Part shown: piece after piece, positions 34,933 through 43,342 of the stretch
Layout: each line of letters begins with the position of its first letter
Position numbering within the stretch: the first letter of the stretch is position 1
Assembly: GCA_964635975.1 (NCBI GenBank)
Contig: CAZWPO010000009.1
Span: 47,028-111,027, forward strand
From: UBA5314 sp964635975
GTDB taxonomy: Bacteria > Bacillota > Syntrophomonadia > Syntrophomonadales > Syntrophomonadaceae
DNA: 64,000 nucleotides
Direction: 5' to 3'
Notes under the pieces: generated by a model
Databases searched by the model: none
What the model saw: only the letters and a program-made list of their open reading frames with translations
What the model was told of the DNA's origin: nothing
Translations under genes and position numbers: made by a program

Positions 34933-36047
34933 TCTGCCGTACGGATTTTAACGACAGCCGACATTCCAGGACGCAGCAGTACATCCGAAGGATCAGGGAT
35001 GATCTTGACGGGAAGGCGCTGGGTAACTTTTGTATAGTTGCCAGATGTACTTTCAGTCGGAATTAAGGAAAACACAGACTGGGCAGCGCCGCTAACCGAC
35101 TCTACTTTACCGGTAAATTTCTTGTCCGGATAGGCGTCTATGCTAATATTCACGGTTTGACCCGATTGTATTCTGGCGATGTCCTTTTCTTCAACATTGG
35201 CGGTTATGTAACTTTTTTCAAGATTACAGATACTCAGTATAGTCTGACTGGATGTGAGGTTTTCCCCTGCTTGAACTACGATGCGAACAACGGTGCCCGC
35301 ACATGGGGCCTTGATGGCAGCATTATCGAGATTATACCTGGCTATATCATAGTCTGCCTGAGCTTTCTTCAACTGGGCCAGGTATATTTTATCCGAAGTC
35401 TTCTGAGCCAGGTCGTCTTTTGCTGTGGCATCATCCAGAACGGCCTGGGCGACTCTTAAATTGGCCATATCGCTCTCTAATTTTGCCTGGGCTGAATTCA
35501 ATTTTGCCCGACTGCTTTCCATGCTATCCAGAGATATCGCTCCTGAATTGTAAAGTACCTCATTTTGCCCAAAAGATCTCTTGGCTTCCTGCAGGGCAAT
35601 TTCACTGGCTCTGGCCAGGCCGCGGTAATATTCCAGCGATTCCTGGGCTTTGACCACAGCCGCGTCGGCCGATTTAAGATCATCGGGCAGTTTGTCATAG
35701 TTGGCCCGAGCCTGGTCCAGAGTTGCTTCATTTTGGTTAAGTGCCAGCTGCAGGGGTACCAGGTCTAATTCAGCGATAACCTGTCCCTTCTCAACATACT
35801 GCTCTTCCTCGACCATTATTTTCTCAAGGCGACCGCTTACTTTAGAGCTTATATCAACTATATCACCAGACACTTTGGCATTGTCGGTAGATACAACCTT
35901 TCCGGTGTACTCTCGCCAGACCAGTCCACCTATGGCTGCCAGTCCCAATAAAGCCACCATAATCATAATACCGATTTTACGGCGTCTTCCCGGAACCTGG
36001 TCTATCTCCTGCTCTTTCTGCTTGGCTGTCTCTCGTTCTTCAGTCAC
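34929..36047 (-). CDS. HlyD/EmrA-type membrane fusion (periplasmic adaptor) protein
   Basis: This 372-residue protein has one N-terminal membrane anchor (residues 24-43), a split biotinyl-lipoyl domain (SSKVSGRLEKIMVEEEQYVEKG ... IKAPCAGTVVRI), a long coiled coil (about 85-215) and a C-terminal beta-barrel. Such proteins work with an MFS or ABC exporter to expel drugs, lipids or metabolites. The GTG start at 36047 follows GGAGGAG and overlaps the TetR gene by eight bases, so the two are coupled. No partner exporter lies downstream; a decayed fragment does. The protein may use a partner encoded elsewhere. Confidence 0.92.
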   Translation of the reverse strand: MTEERETAKQKEQEIDQVPGRRRKIGIMIMVALLGLAAIGGLVWREYTGKVVSTDNAKVSGDIVDISSKVSGRLEKIMVEEEQYVEKGQVIAELDLVPLQLALNQNEATLDQARANYDKLPDDLKSADAAVVKAQESLEYYRGLARASEIALQEAKRSFGQNEVLYNSGAISLDSMESSRAKLNSAQAKLESDMANLRVAQAVLDDATAKDDLAQKTSDKIYLAQLKKAQADYDIARYNLDNAAIKAPCAGTVVRIVVQAGENLTSSQTILSICNLEKSYITANVEEKDIARIQSGQTVNISIDAYPDKKFTGKVESVSGAAQSVFSLIPTESTSGNYTKVTQRLPVKIIPDPSDVLLRPGMSAVVKIRTAD

Positions 36048-36669
36048 CGGCTTCTCCTCCCCTGTCTCGCAGAATGCCTTTAAGTAAAACTGATATGATC
36101 AATCCCGAATCCAATTCCTTGCCAGGCGGTCTTATATGCAGCGGCACTTCCAGGCATTCCAGGCTGAAGCCGCGCAAAATGTTGTTCAGCACCCGGGCCA
36201 GGTGTCTGCTGTCCGCCTGGATAAACACCCCCTGTGATATGCCCTTGTCCAGCAGCTGGCTCAGAATATCAAACTTGCGTTCCCGCTCCATCTTGGCTTC
36301 TAAAAGCCATTCCTGCCTTAAGCCACCCTGGAGCTTCAAGCCCAGGTAGGCCAGAAACAATCTGTTGTTCTTCACATAAACCTGGTAGACTTGATAGATC
36401 AGAGATTCCAGTGCTGCACGTGCATTTTCATACTGCTGACAGCAGCCAAGTGATACTTCATTCACTTCCTGCGCCGAACGCAGCATAATCCTGAATATTA
36501 TCTCCTCTTTACTGGTGAAGTACTGATAGATAGTAGCTTTTCCTATCCCGGCTGCATCGGCGATATCCTGAACGGTAATTTCCTCATAGGATTGATCCAT
36601 AAAAAGCTGGTAAGCAGCATCAATTATCAAACCCTTTTTAAACTCTCGGACCGCTTCCTTGTTCGCCAT
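36040..36669 (-). CDS. TetR/AcrR-family transcriptional repressor
   Basis: This 209-residue protein has the TetR helix-turn-helix in residues 10-57 (ITVQDIADAAGIGKATIYQYF followed by SKEEI) and a helical ligand domain. It overlaps the start of the HlyD gene and is the first gene of the pair, so it very likely controls its own operon. The promoter at 36724-36752 and the adjoining palindromes give a plausible operator. By analogy the ligand is a hydrophobic drug, bile-like compound or fatty acid. Confidence 0.93.
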   Translation of the reverse strand: MANKEAVREFKKGLIIDAAYQLFMDQSYEEITVQDIADAAGIGKATIYQYFTSKEEIIFRIMLRSAQEVNEVSLGCCQQYENARAALESLIYQVYQVYVKNNRLFLAYLGLKLQGGLRQEWLLEAKMERERKFDILSQLLDKGISQGVFIQADSRHLARVLNNILRGFSLECLEVPLHIRPPGKELDSGLIISVLLKGILRDRGGEAGD

Positions 36670-36685
36670 GCGGATCCACTCTCCC

Positions 36686-36752
36686 CTGACCGGTCAGTTC
36701 AATTTTCCGACCAACTGGTTTTAATCATAAGAAGCGAAGGTTGGTATGTCAA
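36686..36752 (-). promoter_or_regulatory. Promoter and candidate operators of the TetR-HlyD operon
   Basis: TTGACA (36747-36752) and TATGAT (36724-36729) are separated by exactly 17 bases on the minus strand. Downstream lie an imperfect inverted repeat GACCAACTGGTT (36709-36720) and a perfect palindrome CTGACCGGTCAG (36686-36697), well placed for TetR autorepression. Confidence 0.7.
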
Positions 36753-36852
36753 CGTTTTTCTATAATGCTCGTTGGTGAGAGAAAAAGAAATTCTCTAAAC
36801 TGGTAGAAGGAGCCTGGAAAGCGGGTAAAAAACCACTGAATACTCGTAGTCC

Positions 36853-38172
36853 CTATATCCTACGGGGAATGGAACGATTTCCGAACACATCGCCAAATCT
36901 TTCATCTATCTGACCAAGGATCTGCAGACGATTTAATCCGTCTAGCTGTAATGAAAACGCGTACTCCAATATGCTTGAAAAATGAGGACCAGGCGCATAC
37001 CCGATGTCTATCAAGTCCTGCCCTCTAATTACCGGCAAGATTCCATCACCCGGCTCAAGCCCGACCCTATTCAATCGGTCTAAGAACCACTGTTTGATAG
37101 GTCTAAAATCCCGATCAGTACTTCTTCCCAAGTAATCGGCTTCCGACAAAAGCAGCAGTTCCCTGGTATCGACCCGTTTGGCCAGCTTCCTGATCGCCCG
37201 GTCGCCTACCTGATCCCTGGTTTTGAATAAAAGGACCGGACGCATATGTTCACGCACCAGGCTGGCGATACGAGCAGCCCTATGCCCGGAGCATTTGAAT
37301 TCGCGCAGGAAATCGAGGGCCAGATCTTCGCCGGCGGTATCGTGTCCATAGGAAGTAATCCTTCCCTCTCTAATCTCAGTCATCAGCGGCTTTCCAATAT
37401 CATGAAGAAGAGCTGCCATCATAAAGGCTCTAGGATCTTGAGAATGTCCTTTCATTTGGGCAGCTCTGTCAAGTACCATCAGTGTATGCTGCCAGGCATC
37501 GCCCTCAGGATGATGGTCAAGAGGCTGAGGGCAGTTCACCAGATCCTGCAAGCGTGGATGCACCTGGGCTAAAATACCGCTTTGCTCCAGATAAATAAAA
37601 CCTTTTGACGGCCTTTCAGACAATAGCAACAGTTTATTGAGTTCACTAAAAATGCGCTCCTTGCTTATCCTGGAAAGGTCGCATTGTTTCATGAATTTAG
37701 ATGTCACCGGTTCTATGGAAAAATCAAGGCGAGCGGCCAGGACGGCTGCACGATAAGCTCTAAGCGGATCATGATGAAAGTTCTGTGGGGCACTCAGCCT
37801 GATCGTTTTACTCTTCAGATCATCTTGTCCCTGCAAAGGATCTATGAGCTCAGAGCTCAAGACATCCTTGAGTATCGCATTTATTGTGAAGTCCCGGCGC
37901 AAACAGGCGGATGTATAATCATTAGCCTCGGAAAGAACAAAATCGAATTCAGGCAGTCCCTTGACTTTATATACTTTAAAGCTTGCACCCACATGTTTTA
38001 CTGGCCCAAATTGCTCAAGGACACCTACAAAATCTTCCCGCAGCATATCAAAAATTTCTATGTCAATGTCAGGGCCAGCTGCTTTTCCGAGCAACAGATC
38101 TCTTACATAACCGCCAACAAAAAATGCCCGTCCCCCCCGCAAAGCTACCTGACGGGCTATTTCTTTGATCAC
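36853..38172 (-). CDS. cca: CCA-adding tRNA nucleotidyltransferase with HD domain
   Basis: This 439-residue protein has the class II nucleotidyltransferase head FFVGGYVRDLLLG with the DxD metal motif PDIDIEIFD, the RRDFTINAI motif and neck helices with RAYRAAVLAARLDF. An HD phosphohydrolase domain follows (HTLMVLDRA, ALLHDIGKP). It adds or repairs the 3' CCA end of tRNAs; the HD domain can remove 2',3'-cyclic phosphates. The two-domain form resembles the E. coli type; a CC- or A-only enzyme cannot be excluded. It stands alone. Confidence 0.94.
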   Translation of the reverse strand: MIKEIARQVALRGGRAFFVGGYVRDLLLGKAAGPDIDIEIFDMLREDFVGVLEQFGPVKHVGASFKVYKVKGLPEFDFVLSEANDYTSACLRRDFTINAILKDVLSSELIDPLQGQDDLKSKTIRLSAPQNFHHDPLRAYRAAVLAARLDFSIEPVTSKFMKQCDLSRISKERIFSELNKLLLLSERPSKGFIYLEQSGILAQVHPRLQDLVNCPQPLDHHPEGDAWQHTLMVLDRAAQMKGHSQDPRAFMMAALLHDIGKPLMTEIREGRITSYGHDTAGEDLALDFLREFKCSGHRAARIASLVREHMRPVLLFKTRDQVGDRAIRKLAKRVDTRELLLLSEADYLGRSTDRDFRPIKQWFLDRLNRVGLEPGDGILPVIRGQDLIDIGYAPGPHFSSILEYAFSLQLDGLNRLQILGQIDERFGDVFGNRSIPRRI

Positions 38173-38232
38173 TCTCTAACCTCCCTTGGTCCTGACCTTA
38201 TAAGTGTTAAACGTTAACAGCACATGCTTAAG

Positions 38233-38550
38233 CTATTTCAAGTTTCCATGGATAGCCAGCCAAATGCAAGGAGGTTCCTGGGAAGTATACTCAACCCTGT
38301 GCTTCTCTCCTGCTTCAATAAGGATCCAATCTCCGGCTTTCATTAATCTAGAATACCCGTCCTCCCAGGCTAGTATGGCCTCTCCCTGCAGGACAATGGC
38401 AATCTCGTCACGATTCCCAGTATACCAAAAACCGTTTGGTGAAGCCTGGCCGGCGGAAATTATTCGTTCAATTAAAACTCCCTTGTCAGGAATGAGTTGT
38501 TCATAAATCTCCTCTTCTACGTTTAGTGGCGGCAGATCAAACAGATTCAT
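38233..38550 (-). CDS. Cupin-domain protein
   Basis: This 105-residue single-domain cupin has the two conserved stretches: GNRDEIAIVLQGEAILAWED (motif 1, with the usual histidines replaced) and AGDWILIEAGEKHRVEYTS (motif 2, with one retained His). A partly lost metal site suggests a binding rather than a catalytic role, or a weak metal centre. The ATG at 38550 lies after AGGAGGAAGA. It sits 76 bases downstream of the metallo-beta-lactamase-fold gene on the same strand, so the pair may form an operon. Function unknown. Confidence 0.82.
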   Translation of the reverse strand: MNLFDLPPLNVEEEIYEQLIPDKGVLIERIISAGQASPNGFWYTGNRDEIAIVLQGEAILAWEDGYSRLMKAGDWILIEAGEKHRVEYTSQEPPCIWLAIHGNLK

Positions 38551-38626
38551 TGCATCTTCTTCCTCCTGTTATATTGTTACTAATGCTTGACATAAATTCG
38601 CTTATCTAAAACATATCCGGATCGCT

Positions 38627-39541
38627 TTATTTGCGCTGATAGCATCCGGTCTCAATCTCTATGATCCATCCCAGCTTTAACAGGTAAAGGAGGTGGTTGT
38701 ATATACTCATCTTCTCCCAAAACAACTCGTACATGTTGGATGGCTGGGGGAAGCCCAGCGGTGTTTTACGCAGATCCTCAATCCTGCAGGGTCGGTTGAG
38801 TTTTTCCAGAATAGCATCCTGTCTGTCGATGACGACTTGAATGTAGCGGTCGAGACTCTCCTGGATATTACGGGTCAGGACCCTCCGGTGAGAAGGAACT
38901 AATACCCGGGGATCAATCTCCCTAATACGCTCAACTGAAGCGAATAGGGCTCCTACATCGGCGCTGGCACTGCTGTACCAGGGGCCGCTGGCAACCAGAT
39001 CCATATCTCCAGAAAACAATATTCCCTCTCGTTCGAGGTAAAAACCGTAATGGCCTACGGTATGCCCGGGAAGGTGGATAGTCCGAAGCTGACGGCGTCC
39101 CATATCTATCAAGTCACCGTCTCGAAACACTCCTTTTACCTTGAAGGTTCTAAAACCTGGTTTGGCCAGCACATCATCAGGCAAAGGCACAACTACGCGG
39201 AAAGGCGCTCTGGGAGTCTCAAGCATCATCTCCCTCCATAGTTGATAACCATGAAGTTTGATGTAATAATCTTCATCCCAATAGGCCTGTTCTTCCTCCC
39301 CCCCCACTAGAAGTTCAGCATTGCTGAACAAGGCATCGCCATGAGTATGGTCAAAATGAAAATGGCTCAATAGGGTTATCTGGACTCTAACACATTCTAT
39401 GGCAGAGAATGCATGGCCTCCGGCTCCTAAATCGATAACGGTTGGTCTTTCATCTTCTATATACATACAGTTGCAATAAGGATAGCGCGGTGGGATATCC
39501 GGTCCCACCACATAGACGCCGTTATCAAGCTGTAATAGCAT
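38627..39541 (-). CDS. Metallo-beta-lactamase-fold hydrolase
   Basis: The ATG at 39541 follows GAGGGA and gives 304 residues. The zinc motif reads HFHFDHTHGD (HxHxDH), with further ligands in HLPGHTVGHYG, FSGDMDL and PSHRRVL, so the binuclear site looks complete. The C-terminus (QPSNMYELFWEKMSIYNHLLYLLKLGWI) matches a subgroup with a helical tail that binds substrate. Candidate activities are thioester or lactone hydrolysis, but the sequence does not decide. It leads a possible two-gene operon with the cupin. Confidence 0.9.
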   Translation of the reverse strand: MLLQLDNGVYVVGPDIPPRYPYCNCMYIEDERPTVIDLGAGGHAFSAIECVRVQITLLSHFHFDHTHGDALFSNAELLVGGEEEQAYWDEDYYIKLHGYQLWREMMLETPRAPFRVVVPLPDDVLAKPGFRTFKVKGVFRDGDLIDMGRRQLRTIHLPGHTVGHYGFYLEREGILFSGDMDLVASGPWYSSASADVGALFASVERIREIDPRVLVPSHRRVLTRNIQESLDRYIQVVIDRQDAILEKLNRPCRIEDLRKTPLGFPQPSNMYELFWEKMSIYNHLLYLLKLGWIIEIETGCYQRK

Positions 39542-39711
39542 ATTTAAATCCCTCTTCACTTTCCTGGCATCTAGTTTAGCACTTAAGCATCTTCTGCTAC
39601 AGCCCCAATTTGATTCTATGCTGTATGCTAATAATCAAGCTCTTTTGTCTGAGCCGTCCATCCTGGTAATATATATGAAGGAGGATACGTTTTATCAAGG
39701 AGATATGTGCG

Positions 39712-41052
39712 GTGGACTATATAACACTCCTGCAAGGTCATCCGGAAATGTTTTTTATGGAAAGCCTGGCTCCGGTGGATGATGCCCGAAAGATGGGAGA
39801 CCGTTTGGGACGCTTTCACTACCAGGAGGCATCTGATTACCTGAGGAAATTTGGCTATAGCACCCGGCATTTTTACTATAACCATTATAATCCCCTGGCA
39901 CCTTTTTGCTATTTCAGAGACTATGTAATAGTTGATTTTCCCTTTTTTACTGCTGACACCATAAAAAAATACGCTGTTTTGGAAAGCATTAAGCTGGCCC
40001 ACAAACGCCTGGGGACCGCTCTGCGCAAGCAGGATTTCCAGACTTTTTTCGCCATGATCGATCCCCGTCTCGCCCTTCTGGTCTTTGTTCAGCGCTTTGA
40101 ATTAATACCGTCCGAAAGGCGTTACTCCATTTTCTGGTACTTGTATTCCCGCTGTGAATGGCGTCTTGACAGCTTCCCAACCCAATTCATCGAAGAGATC
40201 ACCCGTCATAGACTCCACCGGCTTTCTTTGCCCGGAGACGATGAAGGCTACCTACATATTTATCACGGCTCTATTCACGGGACCCAGCCTCTTGAAAGTG
40301 CCTATTCATGGACCCTGGACATAAATGCAGCCATAAATTATGCGGACCGGCCCGACAAAAAAGCTCGGATTTTTGAAGCTCGCATATCACCAGAGCAAGT
40401 GCTGGCTTATCTGCCTTGGAAAAAAGAAAAAGAGATAATCGTCAAACCAGGAAGTATCAAAGAATATAAAGAAGTCTTTTTCGATTCACTTTCATCATAT
40501 ATTAATTTGATGAAGGAAAGCGCTTGCTGGCCCAAATACCAGAATTACAATGAATGCTTAAATCCGGATCTGTTTTACAAACCGATGGGCATTCACGGTT
40601 TACTGCATACTAAAAATGTTTTATTCATGGTTCTGCTGCTGGCTCAGATGCAGGGATTAGACGAAAAAGATGTCGATCTACTAGCCCTGTCAGCCTTGTA
40701 TCATGATATTGGTCGCAGTAACGATAATTTTGATCCCGAGCATGGAAAAGAGAGTTTTGCCAAAGTAGAAAAGTACGACTTATTGAAACTGGAAGGCGAA
40801 GATTACAATATATCAAGGTTTATAATCGAAAACCACTGCGTTGATGACCAGAACGCCAGAGATAGGCTTGGTCAATACGTTTCTGCCCCTGTCGAAGAAA
40901 GAGCGCTGCACCTGTTCAATACATTTAAAGATGCCGACGGTTTGGATAGAGTCAGAATCATGGATTTAGATATCAAGCAACTGCGCACCCCTCAGGCTTT
41001 TAAGCTGCTTCTGGTGGCACATCAACTTTTGGATCCTTTGGCACTTGACTGA
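39712..41052 (+). CDS. ADP-ribosyltransferase-like domain fused to an HD domain
   Basis: The GTG at 39712 follows AAGGAG. Residues 1-170 are a helical region I do not recognise. Residues 180-250 look like an ADP-ribosyltransferase core: YHGS (184-187, His185), SWTLDINAAINYA (199-211, Tyr210) and EKEIIVKPGS (239-248, Glu239/241), an H-Y-E-like set. Residues 290-415 are an HD phosphohydrolase domain: HGLLH (295-299), HD at 331-332, and a distal D in FKDADGLD. HD domains cleave phosphate esters of nucleotides or RNA. The pairing could add and remove a nucleotide-derived group on one target, but no substrate is known. It stands alone between operons. Confidence 0.6.
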   Translation: MDYITLLQGHPEMFFMESLAPVDDARKMGDRLGRFHYQEASDYLRKFGYSTRHFYYNHYNPLAPFCYFRDYVIVDFPFFTADTIKKYAVLESIKLAHKRLGTALRKQDFQTFFAMIDPRLALLVFVQRFELIPSERRYSIFWYLYSRCEWRLDSFPTQFIEEITRHRLHRLSLPGDDEGYLHIYHGSIHGTQPLESAYSWTLDINAAINYADRPDKKARIFEARISPEQVLAYLPWKKEKEIIVKPGSIKEYKEVFFDSLSSYINLMKESACWPKYQNYNECLNPDLFYKPMGIHGLLHTKNVLFMVLLLAQMQGLDEKDVDLLALSALYHDIGRSNDNFDPEHGKESFAKVEKYDLLKLEGEDYNISRFIIENHCVDDQNARDRLGQYVSAPVEERALHLFNTFKDADGLDRVRIMDLDIKQLRTPQAFKLLLVAHQLLDPLALD

Positions 41053-41238
41053 CAGCTATTACCAATCCGAATTCACATATGCAATTTTTCGTTTATTAAA
41101 TCTCGCTTGTGTTCGTTTACAACATAGCGTTTCAAGCTAAATGAGACTTTCCCCCTATATTGTAAACACCATAAACAAATCCCAAAATAGATGAGTAATA
41201 TATGATAGTTCTTCTCAGTTTTCTTAGGAGATGATCAT

Positions 41239-41751
41239 ATGGCAGTAATGGCTCTAGCCCCCACAAAAAGCACCTTTATCGCCCAGTATTATCCAGACAG
41301 CAATTTTTACGATCATCCCAATCTATTTGTCAGCCGATACAAAAAAACCGGCGATGTATACCGCACTCTTCTGCAGTTCGGTTTTTACAGGAACATCAGC
41401 CCCCTCCCTCCTAAAAGTCGTATCACACAGGCAAAATTGGTTCTCACTATAGTTAGAAATGAAATATCTCGCGGTTCAATCGAGCTTTCTGTTCATAAAA
41501 TATGGCAGTCCTGGCTAAAATCAGAGGTGACCTGGAACAACCAGCCTCTTTTCTCAATCTCGCGAGAAACGTCTGCCCAAGTTAAATCGGGCTTTTCAGG
41601 CCACCTGCACCTGGATTTAAGCAATCTGGCAATGGAATGGGAAAAAGAAACAGAACAGAATTTCGGCTTTCTGCTGGCAGGTGATGAAGATCGAAACCGC
41701 CTGCTGGCTCTGGGCGGCAGAGAAACAGCTTTGCACATAGAATATGATTAG
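41239..41751 (+). CDS. DNRLRE-domain (CBM96-like) protein
   Basis: This 170-residue beta-rich protein has the hallmarks of the DNRLRE domain: DSNFYDHPNLFVSRY, TLLQFGF, AKLVLTI, SVHKIWQSWLKSEVTWNNQP and NFGFLLAGDEDRNRLL. In most proteins this domain is one module of a long secreted glycan-binding or surface protein. Here it is alone, without a signal peptide, which is unusual and suggests a cytoplasmic, spore-coat or phage-like structural role. An AGGAGAT site precedes the ATG at 41239. Confidence 0.82.
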   Translation: MAVMALAPTKSTFIAQYYPDSNFYDHPNLFVSRYKKTGDVYRTLLQFGFYRNISPLPPKSRITQAKLVLTIVRNEISRGSIELSVHKIWQSWLKSEVTWNNQPLFSISRETSAQVKSGFSGHLHLDLSNLAMEWEKETEQNFGFLLAGDEDRNRLLALGGRETALHIEYD

Positions 41752-41761
41752 CCAGTATGGT

Positions 41762-42289
41762 TCACTTATGCCTAGCAGTGATATAGAGCAGATACTCGCT
41801 AGCACTTGCATCCACAAGGTCCTCGCTAGCGGTACGAGCTCCGTAAAAAACATAAGCAGGCAGATAACGGCCGCCTATCAGATTACACATGGCCTGGAAA
41901 GGTCTTAGTAGCTCACTGATTGTGTAGTAGTTATATCCACCAGCCTGGTAAGAAGAAGCGGGGCCTCCTGTTGATACCGCCATCAAAAACTCTTTGTCTT
42001 TAAGTTTGTCTCCCCCAGGTCCATAAGCCCAGCCATATTCGAGAACACTCTCCTGCCACCTTTTCAAAATAGCCGGAGAACCATACCAGTAGAGAGGGAA
42101 CTGGAATACAATCCGTTCATGTTTCAATAGCAACGCCTTTTCCCGTTCAATATCAAATTTTTCATCGGGGTATTCCCGGGACAACACATGAACTGTGATA
42201 TCCTGGTTATTTTCAAGCTCCTTTAGCCAACGCAGATTAACTCTTGAATTATCAAGGTTCGGATGAGCGCAGATGACCAGAATCTTCAT
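41762..42289 (-). CDS. NAD(P)H-dependent flavodoxin-fold oxidoreductase (KefF/MdaB-like)
   Basis: The ATG at 42289 follows GGGGGA and gives 175 residues. It opens MKILVICAHPNLDNSRVN, the FMN phosphate loop of the NQO1/KefF family. Further motifs are FQFPLYWYGSPAILKRW and STGGPASSYQAGGYN. It probably reduces quinones or electrophiles with NAD(P)H; a glutathione-gated KefF role is unlikely as no K+ efflux gene is near. It converges on the DNRLRE gene, with ten bases between the stops. Confidence 0.9.
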   Translation of the reverse strand: MKILVICAHPNLDNSRVNLRWLKELENNQDITVHVLSREYPDEKFDIEREKALLLKHERIVFQFPLYWYGSPAILKRWQESVLEYGWAYGPGGDKLKDKEFLMAVSTGGPASSYQAGGYNYYTISELLRPFQAMCNLIGGRYLPAYVFYGARTASEDLVDASASEYLLYITARHK

Positions 42290-42354
42290 AATCAATATCC
42301 CCCTTCATGGTTGTTCAACTTCAGATTAACATAAAGCCAGCTATGTAATCCAAA

Positions 42355-43203
42355 TTATTCTATTGCCGTGGCATGCTGCAATACTATAACTGCCACTTCA
42401 GGACGGTTAAAAAAGCGAAAGCCAGTATCAAAAATCATAGTAGTGTAACCAAGCCCTCGAGTCAGATACATGGGGCACTGTCTTTCCCAGTATAACCCGC
42501 TATCGTATCGGGGCAGCCATTCGCCGGGAGGCGCAATGAGTGCCGGGCAGAATGGCAGACGAACTTGTCCCCCGTGATTATGTCCGGCCAGCACTAAATC
42601 TATTCCCCTGTCCGGTGCTTCGGGTAGTATCTTCGGATTATGTGAAAGTAGTATGGTAGCTCTACCAGGTGGCAATCCCCGGGTAGCCTGTTCAAGGCGG
42701 GCTCGCCCGCAAAATAGGTCGCCGATACCGACCAGATTAAAGCTGCTGCCGTTTCTCTCTACTGTAGTCCAGGTATTGAATAGGTAGGTAACTCCATTTT
42801 GCCTCAATTTTTCCGCCAATCCACATTCCGCGTCCTTGACGTCCCGCAGCAGATCGTGATTCCCTTCGACGAAATATACCGGAGCAATCTGGCTCAGTTC
42901 ATTCATCAAATTCATGGCTCCATCTATATCACTGCGCTGATCCTCAACCAGGTCCCCAACAAAAACGATTATATCCGGTGATTGTTGATGGACTATTTCA
43001 ATTAGATTTTTTTGATTTTTGCCGAACTCAGAATCGTGCAGATCGGATAATAACACTATTCTAAAACCGTCCATGGACTCTGGCAGATTATCCAATTCTA
43101 TATATGCAAAATTGATCTTAATCCAATTATTACTAAGATAAATAATAGATACCATCAGCAATAGTAAAATTGCTAGCCATTTTAACAAACTCCTTTTGAC
43201 CAT
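42355..43203 (-). CDS. Membrane-anchored calcineurin-like metallophosphoesterase (YkuE/YaeI type)
   Basis: The ATG at 43203 follows GGAGGGATA and gives 282 residues. Residues 6-25 form an N-terminal membrane anchor. The dimetal motifs are complete: LLSDLHD, VGDLVED, EGNHD, LLSHNPKI and LAGHNHGG. Family members act on phosphate esters, and YkuE-type proteins have been linked to the cell envelope. It is monocistronic and divergent from hisC. Target unknown. Confidence 0.92.
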   Translation of the reverse strand: MVKRSLLKWLAILLLLMVSIIYLSNNWIKINFAYIELDNLPESMDGFRIVLLSDLHDSEFGKNQKNLIEIVHQQSPDIIVFVGDLVEDQRSDIDGAMNLMNELSQIAPVYFVEGNHDLLRDVKDAECGLAEKLRQNGVTYLFNTWTTVERNGSSFNLVGIGDLFCGRARLEQATRGLPPGRATILLSHNPKILPEAPDRGIDLVLAGHNHGGQVRLPFCPALIAPPGEWLPRYDSGLYWERQCPMYLTRGLGYTTMIFDTGFRFFNRPEVAVIVLQHATAIE

Positions 43204-43342
43204 TATCCCTCCTTCGTCTTCAATCTTACCACCCCAGCAGACAGCTATCCATGTCATAAATTTTATCTTATAATCTACAATAACCACTTTGTAATAAGAA
43301 AACTATTGAAACCTAAAACTTAACTAATGGCAGAGGATGATT

